Shown: in pieces, positions 52,240 through 64,000 of the stretch
Position numbering within the stretch: position 1 is the stretch's first letter
Layout: the number at the start of each line of letters is the position of its first letter
DNA from: Apis mellifera
Taxonomy: Eukaryota; Arthropoda; Insecta; Hymenoptera; Apidae
Assembly: GCF_003254395.2 (NCBI RefSeq)
Contig: NC_037649.1
Span: forward strand, 2,331,001 to 2,395,000
Direction: 5' to 3'
DNA length: 64,000 bases
Made by a program: the position numbers and the translations under genes
Notes under the pieces: generated by a model
The model's input: only the letters and a program-made list of their open reading frames with translations
What the model was told of the DNA's origin: nothing
Databases searched by the model: none

Positions 52240-52814
52240 TAACAACGAACTAACCCCAGATACGAAAATGAAATGTGTTACTTTTAATTTTAATCAAAAC
52301 ACAAAGACCATATCCATCTTAATCAATCTATGTAAACCGATAATAGATCAAGTAATTACAAAGAACGTGATCGTATATAGCAAATAAAATCCAATGTGAT
52401 TCACGAATTAATTATATAAGCTTACAAATTGGAAACTGTCCATTGATTCGAATCGGGTTTCTGTCCTTATTTTTTTTTTTTTAACGGCTGAAGCCGCAGG
52501 AGGCAAGTCACGTAAAATTCACGTTCCTTCGTCAGATCTTGTTTCCTGTTTTCCTTAAAAGACAATGAATGACGTTTCTCGCGAGAAAAAGGCAATCACT
52601 CCGAGAACAATCTAGAGTCAATGAGCATCGCAACGTCGTTTTCGTTTTATACGGTGTTCAGATCGCGCTTAATGTTGGCCCTAAATCAAGATTCATATCT
52701 TATCCGAAGCCTGATCTAATGAACAGGCTAAAAATATTGGTTGTCATTCACGCTTTATAAATTTCAATTTCATGGCAAAATAATTGGTCTTCAAATATGA
52801 AAAAGTGATTATAT
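52240..52814. other. Intergenic stretch upstream of the putative minus-strand gene
   Basis: Mixed composition with a poly-T run near 52471. A plus-strand ORF (52569-52760, 63 codons) has no recognisable domain and no splice support. Confidence 0.4.
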
Positions 52815-52840
52815 ATTAGGTTGGTGCATATGAAATATTT
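52815..52840. mobile_element. Solitary mariner-type terminal repeat
   Basis: TATTAGGTTGGTGCATATGAAAT. TTAGGTTGGTGCA is the start of many hymenopteran mariner ends, here preceded by TA as expected for mariner insertion. No transposase or partner repeat follows, so it is a fragment. Confidence 0.6.
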
Positions 52841-53390
52841 CTTTAATGTTTGAAATTAATAGACTGATATTATTTATTAAATTTGACAAATATCATTATA
52901 TTATGAAGAAATTTGCTATAAATTACATATATCGAATATAGCAAAATTTATTTAAAAAAATAATAGTAAATCAATAAATGAATATTGATAAATAATTAAA
53001 ATATTTCGATGATTTTATATTTTAAAAATTAAATATAAGAGGTTATTGAAAATTTATGTAAAAAATATTAAAAAATTAAAAATATTTTTTATTTTAACTT
53101 TAATGTAATTTGTATTTGATAAATTATTTTAAAATTACATTAGAACATGAAAAAAATGCATGAATTACAATATTATATAATTTATAAAAAAATTTGTTAG
53201 ATTATTGATTGAATAATTCTTGTGAATATAATAAATAATAGAATTAATTAATTGTTTAAAAAAGTAAGTAGAATTGTAAAATTTATTTTATAATTAAATA
53301 TATGATATTTTAAAAAAAATTTGAAGAAACAATATATTATATTTTATAATATGCACTAATCTTATATATATTATATATATAATATATATG

Positions 53391-53391
<1 letters not shown>

Positions 53392-53437
<46 letters not shown>
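53392..53437. repeat. (TA)n microsatellite
   Basis: About 23 TA units, preceded by interrupted TA repeats. Confidence 0.9.
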
Positions 53438-53440
<3 letters not shown>

Positions 53441-54477
53441 GAATCATGCAATGTATTACATTTCAACAACTATTCCTTCGGTTTCATTTGAAATAAAATA
53501 AAAAATAAATTTTGATTTTTATATCGAAAAATGATAAAATGGATCGAATAAAAGGTTAGTGAATTTATAAATAAAAATATAATGAAAAATAAAAAATAAA
53601 AAAATTTATTTAAATAACCCAGTCAGAACTAGAAAAATGAATAAGATAAAAAATAATTCTTAAGTAAATATAGAACGAAATTGAACATAACACAAATTTA
53701 AATATACAAACGAAAGAATTCAACAAAATACACTATGTAAAAAACTTTTTAAAAATTCAAAGTATACAATTTGCAATTTTTCTTATAAAAGGATTATCAT
53801 TTACAAAAAATAAAGATATTTTTTTTTGTTTATTTTTTTTTTTATTTTTTAATTTACATTAAAAGAAAATTTTCAAAAAAAATTTCTTATATCTTATATT
53901 TCTTAAATTTTTTATATTTTATTTTTGAACAAATATTTTCTATTCTTCAAATAAAGATTATTTGATTTCAAAAATAGTAAATTAAAAAAGAGTTTTAGCT
54001 GAAAATATTAGAAATATAATAATAGGAAAATTTTTAATTTATTATTTTAATATATTAAAAATATTTTTTAATATTAATTAATCATAATACAAATTGTTTG
54101 ATAATATATAAATAAAAACATTCAAGATGAGAAATATTAATATACAAGATTTATTAATTAATCAAAATATTATTATTAATTTATGAAAAAATTTAAAAAA
54201 GAAAAAAATCTTTATTATGAAATAATTCAAAATTTCACATCAGTCAATAAAAATTTTTCTATTTTGAAATGACTACTTTAAACTTTATTTTTATTTTGAA
54301 ATAATTAAAATTTCATTTATCAGTATATAATGAAAAAAAAATCGAATAAAAAAATATTAATTTCATACATTTTTTAGCTCAAGATCAATAAAAAAACAAG
54401 TATCATTTCGAAAATTTATTCAATTGAGAAGGGAAAAATTCACTATTAGAAAATTTCTTCAACTGACTTCAAACTGA

Positions 54478-54499
54478 GGAAGTTGACAAAACAACTTCC
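54478..54499. other. Perfect 8-bp hairpin with ETS-like arms
   Basis: GGAAGTTG-ACAAAA-CAACTTCC, followed by GGTAAG. The arms contain GGAA/TTCC, the core of ETS-factor sites in inverted orientation. The function is unknown. Confidence 0.4.
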
Positions 54500-56489
54500 G
54501 GTAAGCTATCATACTACAATAAAACTCCATTTATCGGAAACAATTCACAGCTATTGCTAACATAATAAAAGTTTAATATTTCTTTTTATCACTTACGATT
54601 TATCGTTTAAATAATAGCAGTTTACAATCTGACAAATGGAATTGATTGGTAGAAGTTCAATTATCCTATTAAAAACCAAGTAATGAAATAATATTTAAAC
54701 GTGGCATTATTGAAAAACGTATATGAATACTAGAACTATCAAACAAATCGATTGATTATAGTTACATTTTTATTTGTTTTCAATCATATGAAACGTACGG
54801 ATACTTTTTACAAAATTAATACAAACTTTTATTCAGATTGATTTTCATAATATTATGTTAATTTTATACATATATATTAAGTTAGTAATTTTAACATTAA
54901 TTTTCATTCATTTTTTTCATCGGGATATAAAAAGCAAGACATAAAAATAATAATATTAGAAATAATAAATGCTCTAATAGGTTAATGAAAAAATTATGTC
55001 ATGTGTAATTTTTGTTCTTGATAAAATATAAAATTTCAAATATCTTATATATTGTTTATAATAACCTATTTGAAAATTAAATTTTATGTTAGAAAAAAAA
55101 AGAATTTTACTTTTCTGAACTTAGAAATCAAATAAATAGTTTGATAAAATAGTTATATTAACTAAACATAAGATAAGATAAAATAAAATAATGTTTACAT
55201 ATTATACAAAATAATTTAATATAAAGAAGATTTAAATGCAACTTTAAAGAAAAAATTTTTTATATTGTTGAAAATATAATAAATATAACATTTTATTATA
55301 AAATTTAATTGAATTTTGAATAAAAATAAATATAATTTAATAATAAATAAAATGAAAATTATTTTTTTCAAACTAAAAGATAATATCATCTATAAATCAT
55401 AAAATTATTGTTACAAATAAATTCTCGAAAAATGTAAAAAAATTTCCTAAACTGTATAAGATATATTTATATATAATTTGAAAACTGGATATACATACAT
55501 GAATACATTATTACTATTCTCTGCTCTTATAAAATTAATATTATTTTTTATCACCACTACATTATACAATAAATACAATTTTAAATACAATAAATATAAT
55601 AAATATAACTTCTAAAATTATTGAATCAAAATAGAAAAAGAAATAGTGATGAAAAATATAAATATTAAATAAATATTATATCTTTTGTAATCATTAAATT
55701 ATAAATTACAAATTTATTCTATATATTCTATAAATATCTATGAAATATCATATTTTTTTTAAATTTTAAAAATTAGAATTTAATTATAAAAATTATATAA
55801 AAAACGAATTAAATTAACACTAATATAATATATTAATTATATATTAATTAAAATTTTAATAAATGATCTTCAAATATGGAATATGGAAATTCGAAACTTA
55901 AAAAATTTCGAATTCTCGAACTTTTGTGATTCAAAATTTTTGAAACTCAAATAAAAAATAATTTATATATAACAAGAATGTAAATATGATTGTGATTATG
56001 ACAATAATTAATTATTTATTTAATTATTTATTATTACTTAATTATTTATTTATTATTATTAATTATTTTTTTAATTAATAAATTTTAAATTTTTGTTTAC
56101 ACTTTAATTATATAATACAATCCATTGTAATTGTTAATATAAAGAAATAAAAATAAAGAATAAAATAAAATACATAATTTTAATTTTATTAAGTCAAAAA
56201 AATAATTATTATTGAATTCGTTGATTAAAAAAAAAAAAAAAATCTTAAAAAATTCGAAAAAGAATTTCTTAAGAATTTTGATAAAATAAATAAAAGAAAA
56301 AAAAAAAATAAGCATTATAGATTTAAAAAAAAAAAAATTTCGAGACTTTGTAAAATTTCGAATTCAACTTTCGCAATAATCTAAACTTTTGATCCATCTT
56401 TGATTTAAATCCAATTCTACACGTTCTCAAAAATAACCATTACAGTTTATCCTTTCCATGACACAAATCTAAATAAATTTTAAAATCAA

Positions 56490-56911
56490 CATCATCTTGC
56501 AAATTGAATGATCGTATCGAGGTACGCCTCTAAGAGACCATTTCTACCAGGCAAATCAGCGAGCCAAGTCCGCGAAAACTGATTGCGTGTATTCGAGGAG
56601 TGCGTTCTCTCGGCGATGAGGATCGATGCGGTTTCCGTAGTAACGGCGCCGTCAGAGAGGTCGGAGTCGCGGATGGTGGTGGACGAAGAGCATCGAGCAC
56701 AAAACTGATGCAGTAACGACATCGCCGTCGCCGAAGAACACATCTTTTACACTTTCTCTCGCGTGTGCGTGCATCCGTGTGCTTCGTCATTCCTCACCAG
56801 CATTCCGCCTGCACGACGTCGCTTCGAGACGACGAGCAACATGCGGAGGCAGCCGATCCTCCGCACCAGAATAACAGTAGAAGACTCGATCGCGAGGGCG
56901 ATCAGAGGAGT
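56490..56911 (+). promoter_or_regulatory. Promoter and 5' UTR of the PAQR4-like gene
   Basis: A sharp GC/CpG-rich island starts near 56500 and runs into coding exon 1, after several kb of AT-rich DNA. Open frames on the opposite strand here look like by-products of the composition and match nothing I recognise. No clear TATA box was seen, and the transcription start cannot be placed precisely. Confidence 0.55.
56616..56708 (+). other. Upstream ORF in the 5' leader of the PAQR4-like gene
   Basis: An ATG at 56616 opens a 30-codon frame closed by TGA at 56706-56708, about 200 bases before the main ATG. If the transcript starts upstream of it, it could lower translation of the main frame. The peptide is polar and unrecognised. 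Whether this segment is in the mature mRNA is inferred from composition only. Confidence 0.35.
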
Positions 56912-57095
56912 ATGTACAAGAAACCATTGCGACCAGAATCGGGGATCCGTTTGTTACGAAGATGGAGCGACATGCCGCAGCATTTGCAGTTCAATCCTCA
57001 CATCCGCACTGGATATAGGCCCCTCATGACCGTGGCCCAGTGTCTCGGCAGTTTGTTTTACATCCACAATGAAACTGTCAATATCTTGACACATG
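56912..57095 (+). CDS. PAQR4: PAQR4-like gene, coding exon 1
   Basis: Encodes residues 1-61 plus the first base of Gly62. It ends at CATG followed by the donor GTGAGT. It holds the cytosolic N-terminus and the start of the PAQR signature (IHNETVNILTHG). G+C and CpG are much higher than in the surrounding introns, as in other promoter-proximal exons of this window. Confidence 0.88.
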
Positions 57096-60000
57096 GTGAG
57101 TTCTGAGAACATTACAAAGAGAATATTATTTATAAAGAGATAGATATGATTTTTTGATTTTTTGAGATATACAGATACGATAGAACGCCGATTATTCGAA
57201 ATTTTGTTATTCAAGTAATCGATTATATGTATCGTATATCCGAATACAGGATATATAGATTGATATATAGATTAATATTAGTGTTCATATTAGTATTCTA
57301 ATATATATCTTATTAAGTATATTTAAATATATTAGATTATTATAAATGACCAATTGAAAAATAAGTGACTAAATGTATATAAAATGTAACATATACATTA
57401 AATATATCATTAAATAATACAGATTAATTTATAAATAATACAGATCAATTTATAAAATTTAAAGTTAGATAAATACAATTTGAGTATTATTTTATTATAT
57501 TAATTATTTGTTAATTATAAAAAAAATAAGTTGTAATTGAACTATGCTTCAATATCAAATTTATATATTTTTGTATATAGATTTATATTTAAATAAAAAA
57601 AATATAATATAACATAATATAAAATATAATATAAAATAATATAATATAAAATAATATAATATAAAATAATATAATATAAAATAATATAATATAAAATAAT
57701 AAAATATAATATAACAAAATATAATATAAAAAATTTTTCTTAACATTATAGAATTATAATAGAATATAATAGAATTTCCAAAAAATGTTACATTTAAAGA
57801 AATAATCTTTTATATATGTAAAAAATTAAGATTGATAAATATAAAAGAAATAAAAAAATTATTAATAAAAATCAATTAGTTATAATAATTTTACTTTTGT
57901 TTTTTGATGGATAACATATATGAATTTGTTAAGTCAAACTTTGATTAATATGATTTTCGATAAGCTAAAAGTTATCTTATTTTAATATTTTATTATAAAG
58001 ATTTGATTATTTCATTATCGTATAAAAATTATTTCATTTGAAACAATTTGATACATTCTCTTAATCTGATAATAAATATCTATATTTGAAAATTGTTTTA
58101 TTTTTAATTATTTTATTTAATATTTAATTACTTTGTGACATATTTACAAATTTGATTAAATTTCTGATCGATTATAATCGACGTTTTATTGTAGTTAATA
58201 TTTAATTGTTGAATGTATTAATTTTGAAAAGAGAACATTCTATTATTTATGATACAACTGAATTAATTTCTCATAAAAAAATAAGTCAAAAAGAAACAAT
58301 AATATTTTTTTCATTTGAAATTTTGTTTATGAATAAATCAAGTTTCAAAATATTTCAAACTTAAATGAAATTAACTACTTTCCAAATGGGAAATGAATCA
58401 CAAATTAATTATTAATAGATTATTATTCTATATATGAAAGAACAAAAAATAGAATTTTATCATCTATTTTTTGAAAAATATTTTTTATCATCTAGTTTTT
58501 ATTTTTGAAAAAAATCAAAAACATTGTATAATCAAGAAATTATATAATCCATGAATTTTCAGATTCAATGTTATTAAAAAAAAAAATTTTTAAATGTTTT
58601 TAATTAAATTTGAAAAAATTTATTTTACATTTTTTTTATTATTATATTATTTGCTTTATTCTTATTTAATCGAAAATTAATCAATTATTTATACTTAATC
58701 ATTTATAAATTTTTTTTTATTTAAAAAACTTCAAATGAAAAAAAATTTTTTTTTTTATGAACTAATGATAAGTTAATTATTTCTTTTTCAATTATACCAC
58801 GGAAAGTTTCTCTCTATATATACATATTATATTTTGATTCTGCTGTTGGATTAATTATTAAATTTGTTTATGATTTGATTAAAAAATATAAAATATTTAT
58901 TTAATTATTAATTTAAGATTAAATTATGTTTAAGAATATTTATGCGAATTCATATTATGAATATAATTGAAAAAATAAAATTTATATAAAAATTTATTTC
59001 ATTCTTTAAATATATAATGAGTATTATACTTTAGATATCTTATATATTTTTTCATATTCATATTCGATTAATATAATTATGATTTACATATGATATCAAG
59101 AAATATTTAAATCTTTCATTTTTTATGGTTTTAGGAAATTGATTGGATTGATTTGATACATAAATGTTACAATGAAATAAATTAATTTATAAATAGTTAA
59201 TATGTGCTTTTAAGTAATATTTTAATAAAAATATTAGCTAAATATAAAAATATCTATTGTTCATCATATCGATTTTCAGTATATAATCACTTTAAAATGT
59301 TTAAAGGTGAGGAGAAAGGAAAAGTTGTATTCCGTTATTCAATAAAGTAGAAAATTGGATTAACCTTAAGCTTTTCAAGGTCAATTTATATGAGAAATCA
59401 TTATATTTCTATTGACGCATTGTGAGATAGCGAAAAATTGATTAACGAAGCCATATGTTATTTTTCTGAAATCTATTACACATGCACGATGTTGATAACA
59501 TCAATTTTATATTCAAAGAAATAATTAATGTTATCAAAGAAAAAAAGAAAAGAAAATAAAATATTAAAAATATAATGTTATACTCAAATATAAAAAATTA
59601 AAGATAAGCATTTATTTATGTATAATATTCATGAATTTTTAACAATTTAATTGATTTTTAATAATTTAATTCAATATAATAACGAATGACAATAATACGA
59701 ATAATAATAACGAATAATTTATGAAAATTTTTATTTTAAAAATGATACATTGTATCAATCATATCAAATTATAAAGAATTTATTAATAATCGAAAAAATA
59801 ATGTACACACAAAAGAGATTATAAAGATAAACATGATATAATATTTATTATACAGGCATTTTACGTTTATTATTTAATTAACTAATTAAAAATAAATATT
59901 GTTTATGGATAAACAAAGACATTGTTATATGAGATAATTAACAAAGACAAAATTCTATAAATGAATATTATATATAATTATATATTATGTTATATGCAAT

Positions 60001-61397
60001 TAATTACATATAATTTTTTAGATAAAATTTTTATTTTATATTTACATAATAAAAATAACACTATAAATTTTCATGTATAAATATTTATAAATTATTATTC
60101 ATATGAAATAGTTAAAAATAATTATTGCAGAGAATTAATAAATTTTTAAGTATAATTATAATATAAATGTTAAAAATAAAAATATTAACAAAATGTATTA
60201 AATTTGTTATAAATTTTAATTATATTGAAAATTAATTATATATTTGATTTTATTTGTAAATAAGAAAAATTATTATTGCTGATCTTAATATTTATTATTA
60301 ACATATTGTTATAAATTTGATTATATTTTATCCATATAAAGATATTAGATTTTTTTTCTATATTTTACAATTTTACTTTTTTTTGTCTTTAAAAAAAATA
60401 AAGAATAATGCATTCCTAAAGAATTTGAATCACTTTAAAAATAATTATATAATATCATTTATTAATGAATTTTCAATTTATCCAAATATATGGATATTTC
60501 AAAATATAAATTATGAATTATCTATAATTAAAAAATTCATTCTATATTATATAAATTATTTATTTATGAATTATTATTATATTATATAGATTATTTATTT
60601 ATATATAAATTATTTATTTTCTCAATTTTTTTCCAGAAATAAACTTGAATTATTTTTATAATAAATAATTTGATTAATATAATTGATAAAAATTAAATTA
60701 AAATTGATTAATAAATTGAACAATTAGTCATGTATACTTGATTTTTAATACAAAAAAAATCATGTTTTAGGATTTGCCATTTTATACATGTTATTGACTA
60801 TTCCTCAACTTCTTCCATGGAATACCAAAGGTATCTTCCTAGCAATCTTATCTTGGTGCCATTTAATCGGTGCTGTAAGTCCCTGGATTGGATCATTCAT
60901 TTATCATCTTTTTATGAATTTAAACTACGATGAAATCTTCTATAAATCGCTATTGAAATTAGACATGATCGGTATATGGCTGTGTCAAAGTTTTGGTACT
61001 TATTTAAATTATTATTGAATTACTAATTATCAGATGATTAATAATTTTAATAAAATTTCATTTTAAATTTTAGGAGCAATACCTATGATAGCAGCAACAG
61101 TCCACTGTTTATGTGATACTTATTGGTACAGCTGTATGTTTATCTATTGTTTCCTTAGTATATGGGGACTTCTTAAGGTATATTATATTATATTCTTTAA
61201 ATTTCTTTAAAATTCTTATCTTCAATCTTAAATATTATAAATATTTCATGTAGGCAATGAATGCGCAGTCACCGTGGGAGAGAAGATTATGTTTTGCACC
61301 TCCTTTTCTCATGAGAATGTTAGTACTAATTCTACGATGTTTCGGTATTGGCGGTGGTTCTCCAGATGCTTTACTTCATATTGTACTACAGGTAAAA

Positions 61398-61455
<58 letters not shown>

Positions 61456-62296
61456 TAATCATAATGATTTAATCCTTAATAATTCATAATGTTTATTTTT
61501 TATTTCATTTTGTTTTTTATTTTTTACAAAAATACATTTGAATAAACATTCATCTTTTACTTATAATTAGAAAGATAAAAAATTTAATTACTATTTTTAT
61601 ATAAATAATAATATATAAGAAAATATAAGTAGTTATATTTACTAAATAAGTATAAAATACGTAAAGTACATAAAGTAGTATTATATTAATAATAATTAAT
61701 AATATATAAAATTATATTGGCGATATATATAAGATAAAGTATAAGATTAAAATTAAAAGTAAAATAGTAAAATATAAAATTAAAATTTTTATTTTTTTAA
61801 TTATAGATATATAATTAAAAATATTGATATTTATTCATATATATATTTTTGTAAAAATTTTTATTAACATTATATTAATATTATGTAATTATTATTATAT
61901 ATTATATTATTATTATTATATATCTATATATTATTTATAATAATCACAATTATTATTTATTAATAATTTATATAAAAAAGAAATATTAATAATAATAATT
62001 AACTCTTCTATTATATAATTCTATTATAAAATTATACAAATTCAAATATGATTCTATTATAGTAATGTATTATTAATTACTATTTTTATATGTTTGTATA
62101 AAATTTTTATATATATTTTAATCTTTGAAAAACTAAGAATCAAACTATTTGGTTTAATATAGTAATATAGCAACAACATATAATAAAAAGAATATATAAA
62201 ATAAAATTTTAAAAAATATGATATAAGTAATGTAAAATATGATACATATTGTAAAGGATTAAAGAAAAATATCAAAGAAATTTTTAAAATATTGAT

Positions 62297-62341
<45 letters not shown>

Positions 62342-62574
62342 TTCAGGATCTCATAGCAATTGTAGGAGCAACTATAGGTGCCATGCGTATTCCTGAAAAA
62401 TGGATACCAGGCAAACTGGATCTGATATTGAATTCTCATAATTTAATGCATGTGCTGGTTGTCTTGGCGGTTTGTTCGATGCATGCTGCAACTCTGCAAG
62501 ATCTCACTTGGATAATCAATTCGTCTGCGTGCAATGAAACGATATTCGTTCAATTAAAGCACGATGAACTGTGA
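56912..62574 (+). CDS. PAQR4: PAQR-family seven-transmembrane protein, PAQR4-like (five exons, complete)
   Basis: Coding exons are 56912-57095, 60771-60995, 61074-61177, 61254-61391 and 62347-62574. Each boundary is GT-AG, phases (1,1,0,0) agree, and the product is 292 aa. Seen: an N-terminal segment HLQFNPHIRTGYRP, then SLFYIHNETVNILTHG (residues 47-62), the usual entry to the PAQR membrane core. There follow hydrophobic segments, SFIYHLF with His107, KLDMIGI with Asp126, and SHNLMH with His248 and His252. The His, Asp and H-x3-H set matches the zinc site of adiponectin-receptor relatives, where the family is tied to ceramidase-like lipid hydrolysis in membranes. The short N-terminus and the overall length fit PAQR4 rather than AdipoR. 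Function here is inferred from the family. The ATG at 56912 is the only in-frame ATG before the conserved region; the frame is open upstream to at least 56765 without another ATG. Confidence 0.9.
57096..60770 (+). other. Intron 1 of the PAQR4-like gene
   Basis: 3,675 bp of AT-rich DNA with no coding exon that I can support. It contains a 15-bp tandem array near its 5' end. Apparent ORFs (for example 60317-60589) are low-complexity, Phe/Ile/Lys/Asn-rich translations of AT-rich sequence. Confidence 0.8.
57601..57733. repeat. 15-bp minisatellite in PAQR4-like intron 1
   Basis: Four perfect tandem copies of ATAAAATAATATAAT lie at 57631-57690, with degenerate copies on both sides. The opposite strand therefore reads as a repeated Tyr-Phe-Ile-Leu-Tyr peptide, which is not a gene. 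Confidence 0.9.
60771..60995 (+). CDS. PAQR4: PAQR4-like gene, coding exon 2
   Basis: The acceptor is TTTTAG just before 60771 and the donor GTACTT starts at 60996. The exon encodes residues 62-137, covering the first two or three membrane segments and the putative metal ligands His107 and Asp126. The donor is weak (GTACTT), but the 78-bp intron and phase continuity support it. Confidence 0.87.
61074..61177 (+). CDS. PAQR4: PAQR4-like gene, coding exon 3
   Basis: Acceptor TTTTAG, donor GTATAT. It encodes Ala138 to Lys171: a helix followed by a Cys/Tyr-rich stretch (HCLCDTYWYSC) and a second hydrophobic helix. It is flanked by short introns of 78 and 76 bp, the typical small size for insects. 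Confidence 0.87.
61254..61391 (+). CDS. PAQR4: PAQR4-like gene, coding exon 4
   Basis: Acceptor ATGTAG, donor GTAAAA, exactly 46 codons (residues 172-217). It contains a loop with charged residues (SPWERR), then a hydrophobic helix and a glycine-rich turn (GIGGGSPD). A (TA)n array starts a few bases after the donor. Confidence 0.87.
61399..61455. repeat. (TA)n microsatellite in PAQR4-like intron 4
   Basis: Nearly pure TA dinucleotide starting eight bases after the exon 4 donor. Length variation here could affect exon 4 splicing. Confidence 0.85.
62299..62333. repeat. (TA)n microsatellite abutting the exon 5 acceptor
   Basis: A TA array runs directly into the poly-T tract and CAG acceptor of the last PAQR4-like exon. 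It occupies the region where the branch point would be expected. Confidence 0.85.
62347..62574 (+). CDS. PAQR4: PAQR4-like gene, terminal coding exon 5
   Basis: The acceptor CAG follows a poly-T tract. The exon encodes residues 218-292 and ends at TGA 62572-62574. It includes the last membrane helix with the SHNLMH motif (His248, His252), expected to complete the metal site. A short polar tail ends in KHDEL. That ending resembles a KDEL-type ER-retrieval signal by sequence only, and whether it faces the lumen is unknown. Confidence 0.88.
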   Translation, partial: DLIAIVGATIGAMRIPEKWIPGKLDLILNSHNLMHVLVVLAVCSMHAATLQDLTWIINSSACNETIFVQLKHDEL

Positions 62575-62720
62575 TGAAATGACATGCGTAAACATAATGA
62601 AATCTGTGATAAAACGAGCCTATCCCAACCGGTTATTTTGTTCAAACGATAAAAATACTTCGTGACCATAAAGTATATATCTTTCTAATTAGTAATAGAA
62701 ATAAAAGAATATGCATATAT
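62575..62720 (+). terminator. 3' UTR and poly(A) signal of the PAQR4-like gene
   Basis: An AATAAA hexamer lies at 62700-62705, about 125 bases after the stop codon, with AT-rich sequence beyond. This is the first canonical signal after the stop. Further AATAAA copies are common in this AT-rich DNA, so the cleavage site is uncertain. Confidence 0.5.
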
Positions 62721-64000
62721 GTACGTACCAAAATTTAATGATAATAAGAAGTAAGCAATATTCACGTGCAATATATACGTGAAACAATAGAAGTACAAGT
62801 ACAAGTACAAAATTTAACTTGTCATATCACAAAGAAAATCATAAATAAATAATATTCATTTTGATTTGAATGTTAATTCGAATTCCATTCTAAAATGCAA
62901 AAGAATATCATACTTTAAATAGAATAAACTAGAATAAGCACATCAAAAATACGTTTATTATTGATTATAAGACTTAAAGATCCATAGTAATTTACAAGAT
63001 GTGTTTCTAGACATTTCGTTTCTTTGATTTGAATACACATCATTTTACAATATTAATACCATTCGTAAAAACGAATAAAACTGTTCCAAAATATCGATTA
63101 GAATTCATTTAATTCCATAGGGGTTTCAAGTATTCATACATAAATTCATTGTCTATATATATAAAGGAATCAAGGTATAGAAGTGTATGATAGATTCATT
63201 TACATTTGAAATTACACACACAGGTGCATAAATTGATCTGTTATCCACAATTGATAAATTTTACATTAAAAAATAAATTTGATTGAATCATTTCTTCGAT
63301 ATATTTGATTAAACGTATATCTTATGACAAATTTATTTTACATGAAATTAAGAAAGAGCAGAACCACAAGAATATCTTAAAAAAAATATTTTATTCGAAT
63401 GAAAAAATTATTAATAGATATAATATAAATGCTAGACAAATATATTTTTTTACAATTACATTCTTGCGGATCTGATCATTGAGATAAATTGTATATCTTT
63501 ATAAAGAAATTTTACATTCTTTATAAAGTTTGATCAAAACTAATTATACATATATCTATTGCGTTGAAATTGTTTATTTTTTATCTTATTTCTATGAAAA
63601 AGTTGATAAATAATAAATAAATAAAAAACGAAAATAATTATATATTTTGAAATAAAAGCACCTATTAAAAGCACATAAGGCACCATATATAAGTGCATAA
63701 TAAACAATATATTAAATCTATGAATCATTCACGCATTATCTATATGAAATATAATGTAGATGATAAAATTTAAGAGAAAACTGTAACGCAAGAATTAGAT
63801 ATTATTAATAAAAATTATCTAAGAAATGTTTTGATAATGACTTAAGAATAAAATTTTTTTCATTGTGACATATTTAGAATACATTTTTATAAGCGGAAGA
63901 ATATAACATTAACGTGCGTATTTGCAATGTACATCAAGAGTGTATTTGTACAAGTTTTAACGTTTTGTTTGAAGAATATAGTCTTCTCTTAAATTTTCAT
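62721..64000. other. AT-rich flank downstream of the PAQR4-like gene
   Basis: No supported gene. There is a small tandem run of AGTACAA near 62792-62812. The minus-strand ORF at 63540-63728 is low-complexity and unrecognised. Confidence 0.6.

Larger units (their letters stand above)
52841..56489. other. AT-rich intergenic DNA
   Basis: No supported gene. Holds a long (TA)n run at 53392-53437, a hairpin at 54478-54499 and a slightly less AT-rich patch around 54430-54850. Confidence 0.6.

Noticed and set aside
56492..56790. Two overlapping minus ORFs (83 and 86 codons) opposite the PAQR4-like 5' UTR
   Set aside because: Open frames in several registers of a CpG island; no recognised domain. 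A divergent transcript cannot be excluded.
57561..57746. Tyr-Phe-Ile-Leu repeat protein on the minus strand
   Set aside because: Translation of the 15-bp tandem repeat inside an intron.
60317..60589. 90-codon plus ORF in PAQR4-like intron 1
   Set aside because: Low-complexity Phe/Ile/Lys/Asn peptide, no splice sites, typical of AT-rich DNA.
61274..61489. Alternative-frame ORF over exon 4
   Set aside because: Out of frame with the conserved PAQR reading and runs into the TA array.
1..64000. CRISPR arrays, tRNA, rRNA genes
   Set aside because: Scanned for regularly spaced repeats and tRNA B-box-like GGTTCGA contexts. Hits such as near 14220 lack a cloverleaf, and the tandem repeats found have no spacer structure.

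Overview
The window looks like nuclear DNA of a bee, probably Apis or a close hymenopteran. It is extremely AT-rich and full of long (TA)n, (CT)n and (GA)n arrays. Introns are long and almost featureless, with short islands of higher G+C that mark exons and probable regulatory DNA, and it carries a decayed mariner element. No bacterial, viral or organellar gene set is present. The genus is an inference from composition and gene content, not from a search.

Left and centre (1-50,500, minus strand). Two exons with canonical GT-AG ends and matching phase (48413-48546 and 7829-8069) encode the first 125 residues of an arginine/serine-rich protein. It most resembles the N-terminus of a LAMMER/CLK-type SR-protein kinase (Doa). 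The kinase domain is not in the window and must lie beyond the left edge. The intron between the two exons is about 40.3 kb. It holds a dead mariner copy (34614-35618), many microsatellites, local tandem duplications and about ten islands of higher G+C. The start of this gene (49480-50510) has two diverged copies of a segment that both end in a GTAAGT splice donor about 780 bp apart, plus a YY1-like site, suggesting alternative first exons. Left of the second exon are two GC-rich blocks with minus-strand open frames. They are separated by a decayed tandem array of roughly 130-bp units (2145-3240).

Right-centre (51,200-56,490). A set of short minus-strand exon-like segments with good splice sites (51219-52173) may be a small unrecognised gene with a mitochondrial-type leader, or further alternative first exons. 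The rest is AT-rich intergenic DNA with a solitary mariner-like terminal repeat.

Right (56,490-62,710, plus strand). A complete five-exon gene encodes a 292-residue seven-transmembrane PAQR-family protein, closest to PAQR4. All phases match, and the putative metal-binding residues His107, Asp126, His248 and His252 are present. It has a GC-rich 5' UTR with an upstream ORF and a poly(A) signal at 62700.

I found no CRISPR array, rRNA or convincing tRNA. The most unusual items are the duplicated first-exon module, the 130-bp decayed array and a compact inverted-repeat structure at 47971-48035. None of them amounts to a demonstrated new system.
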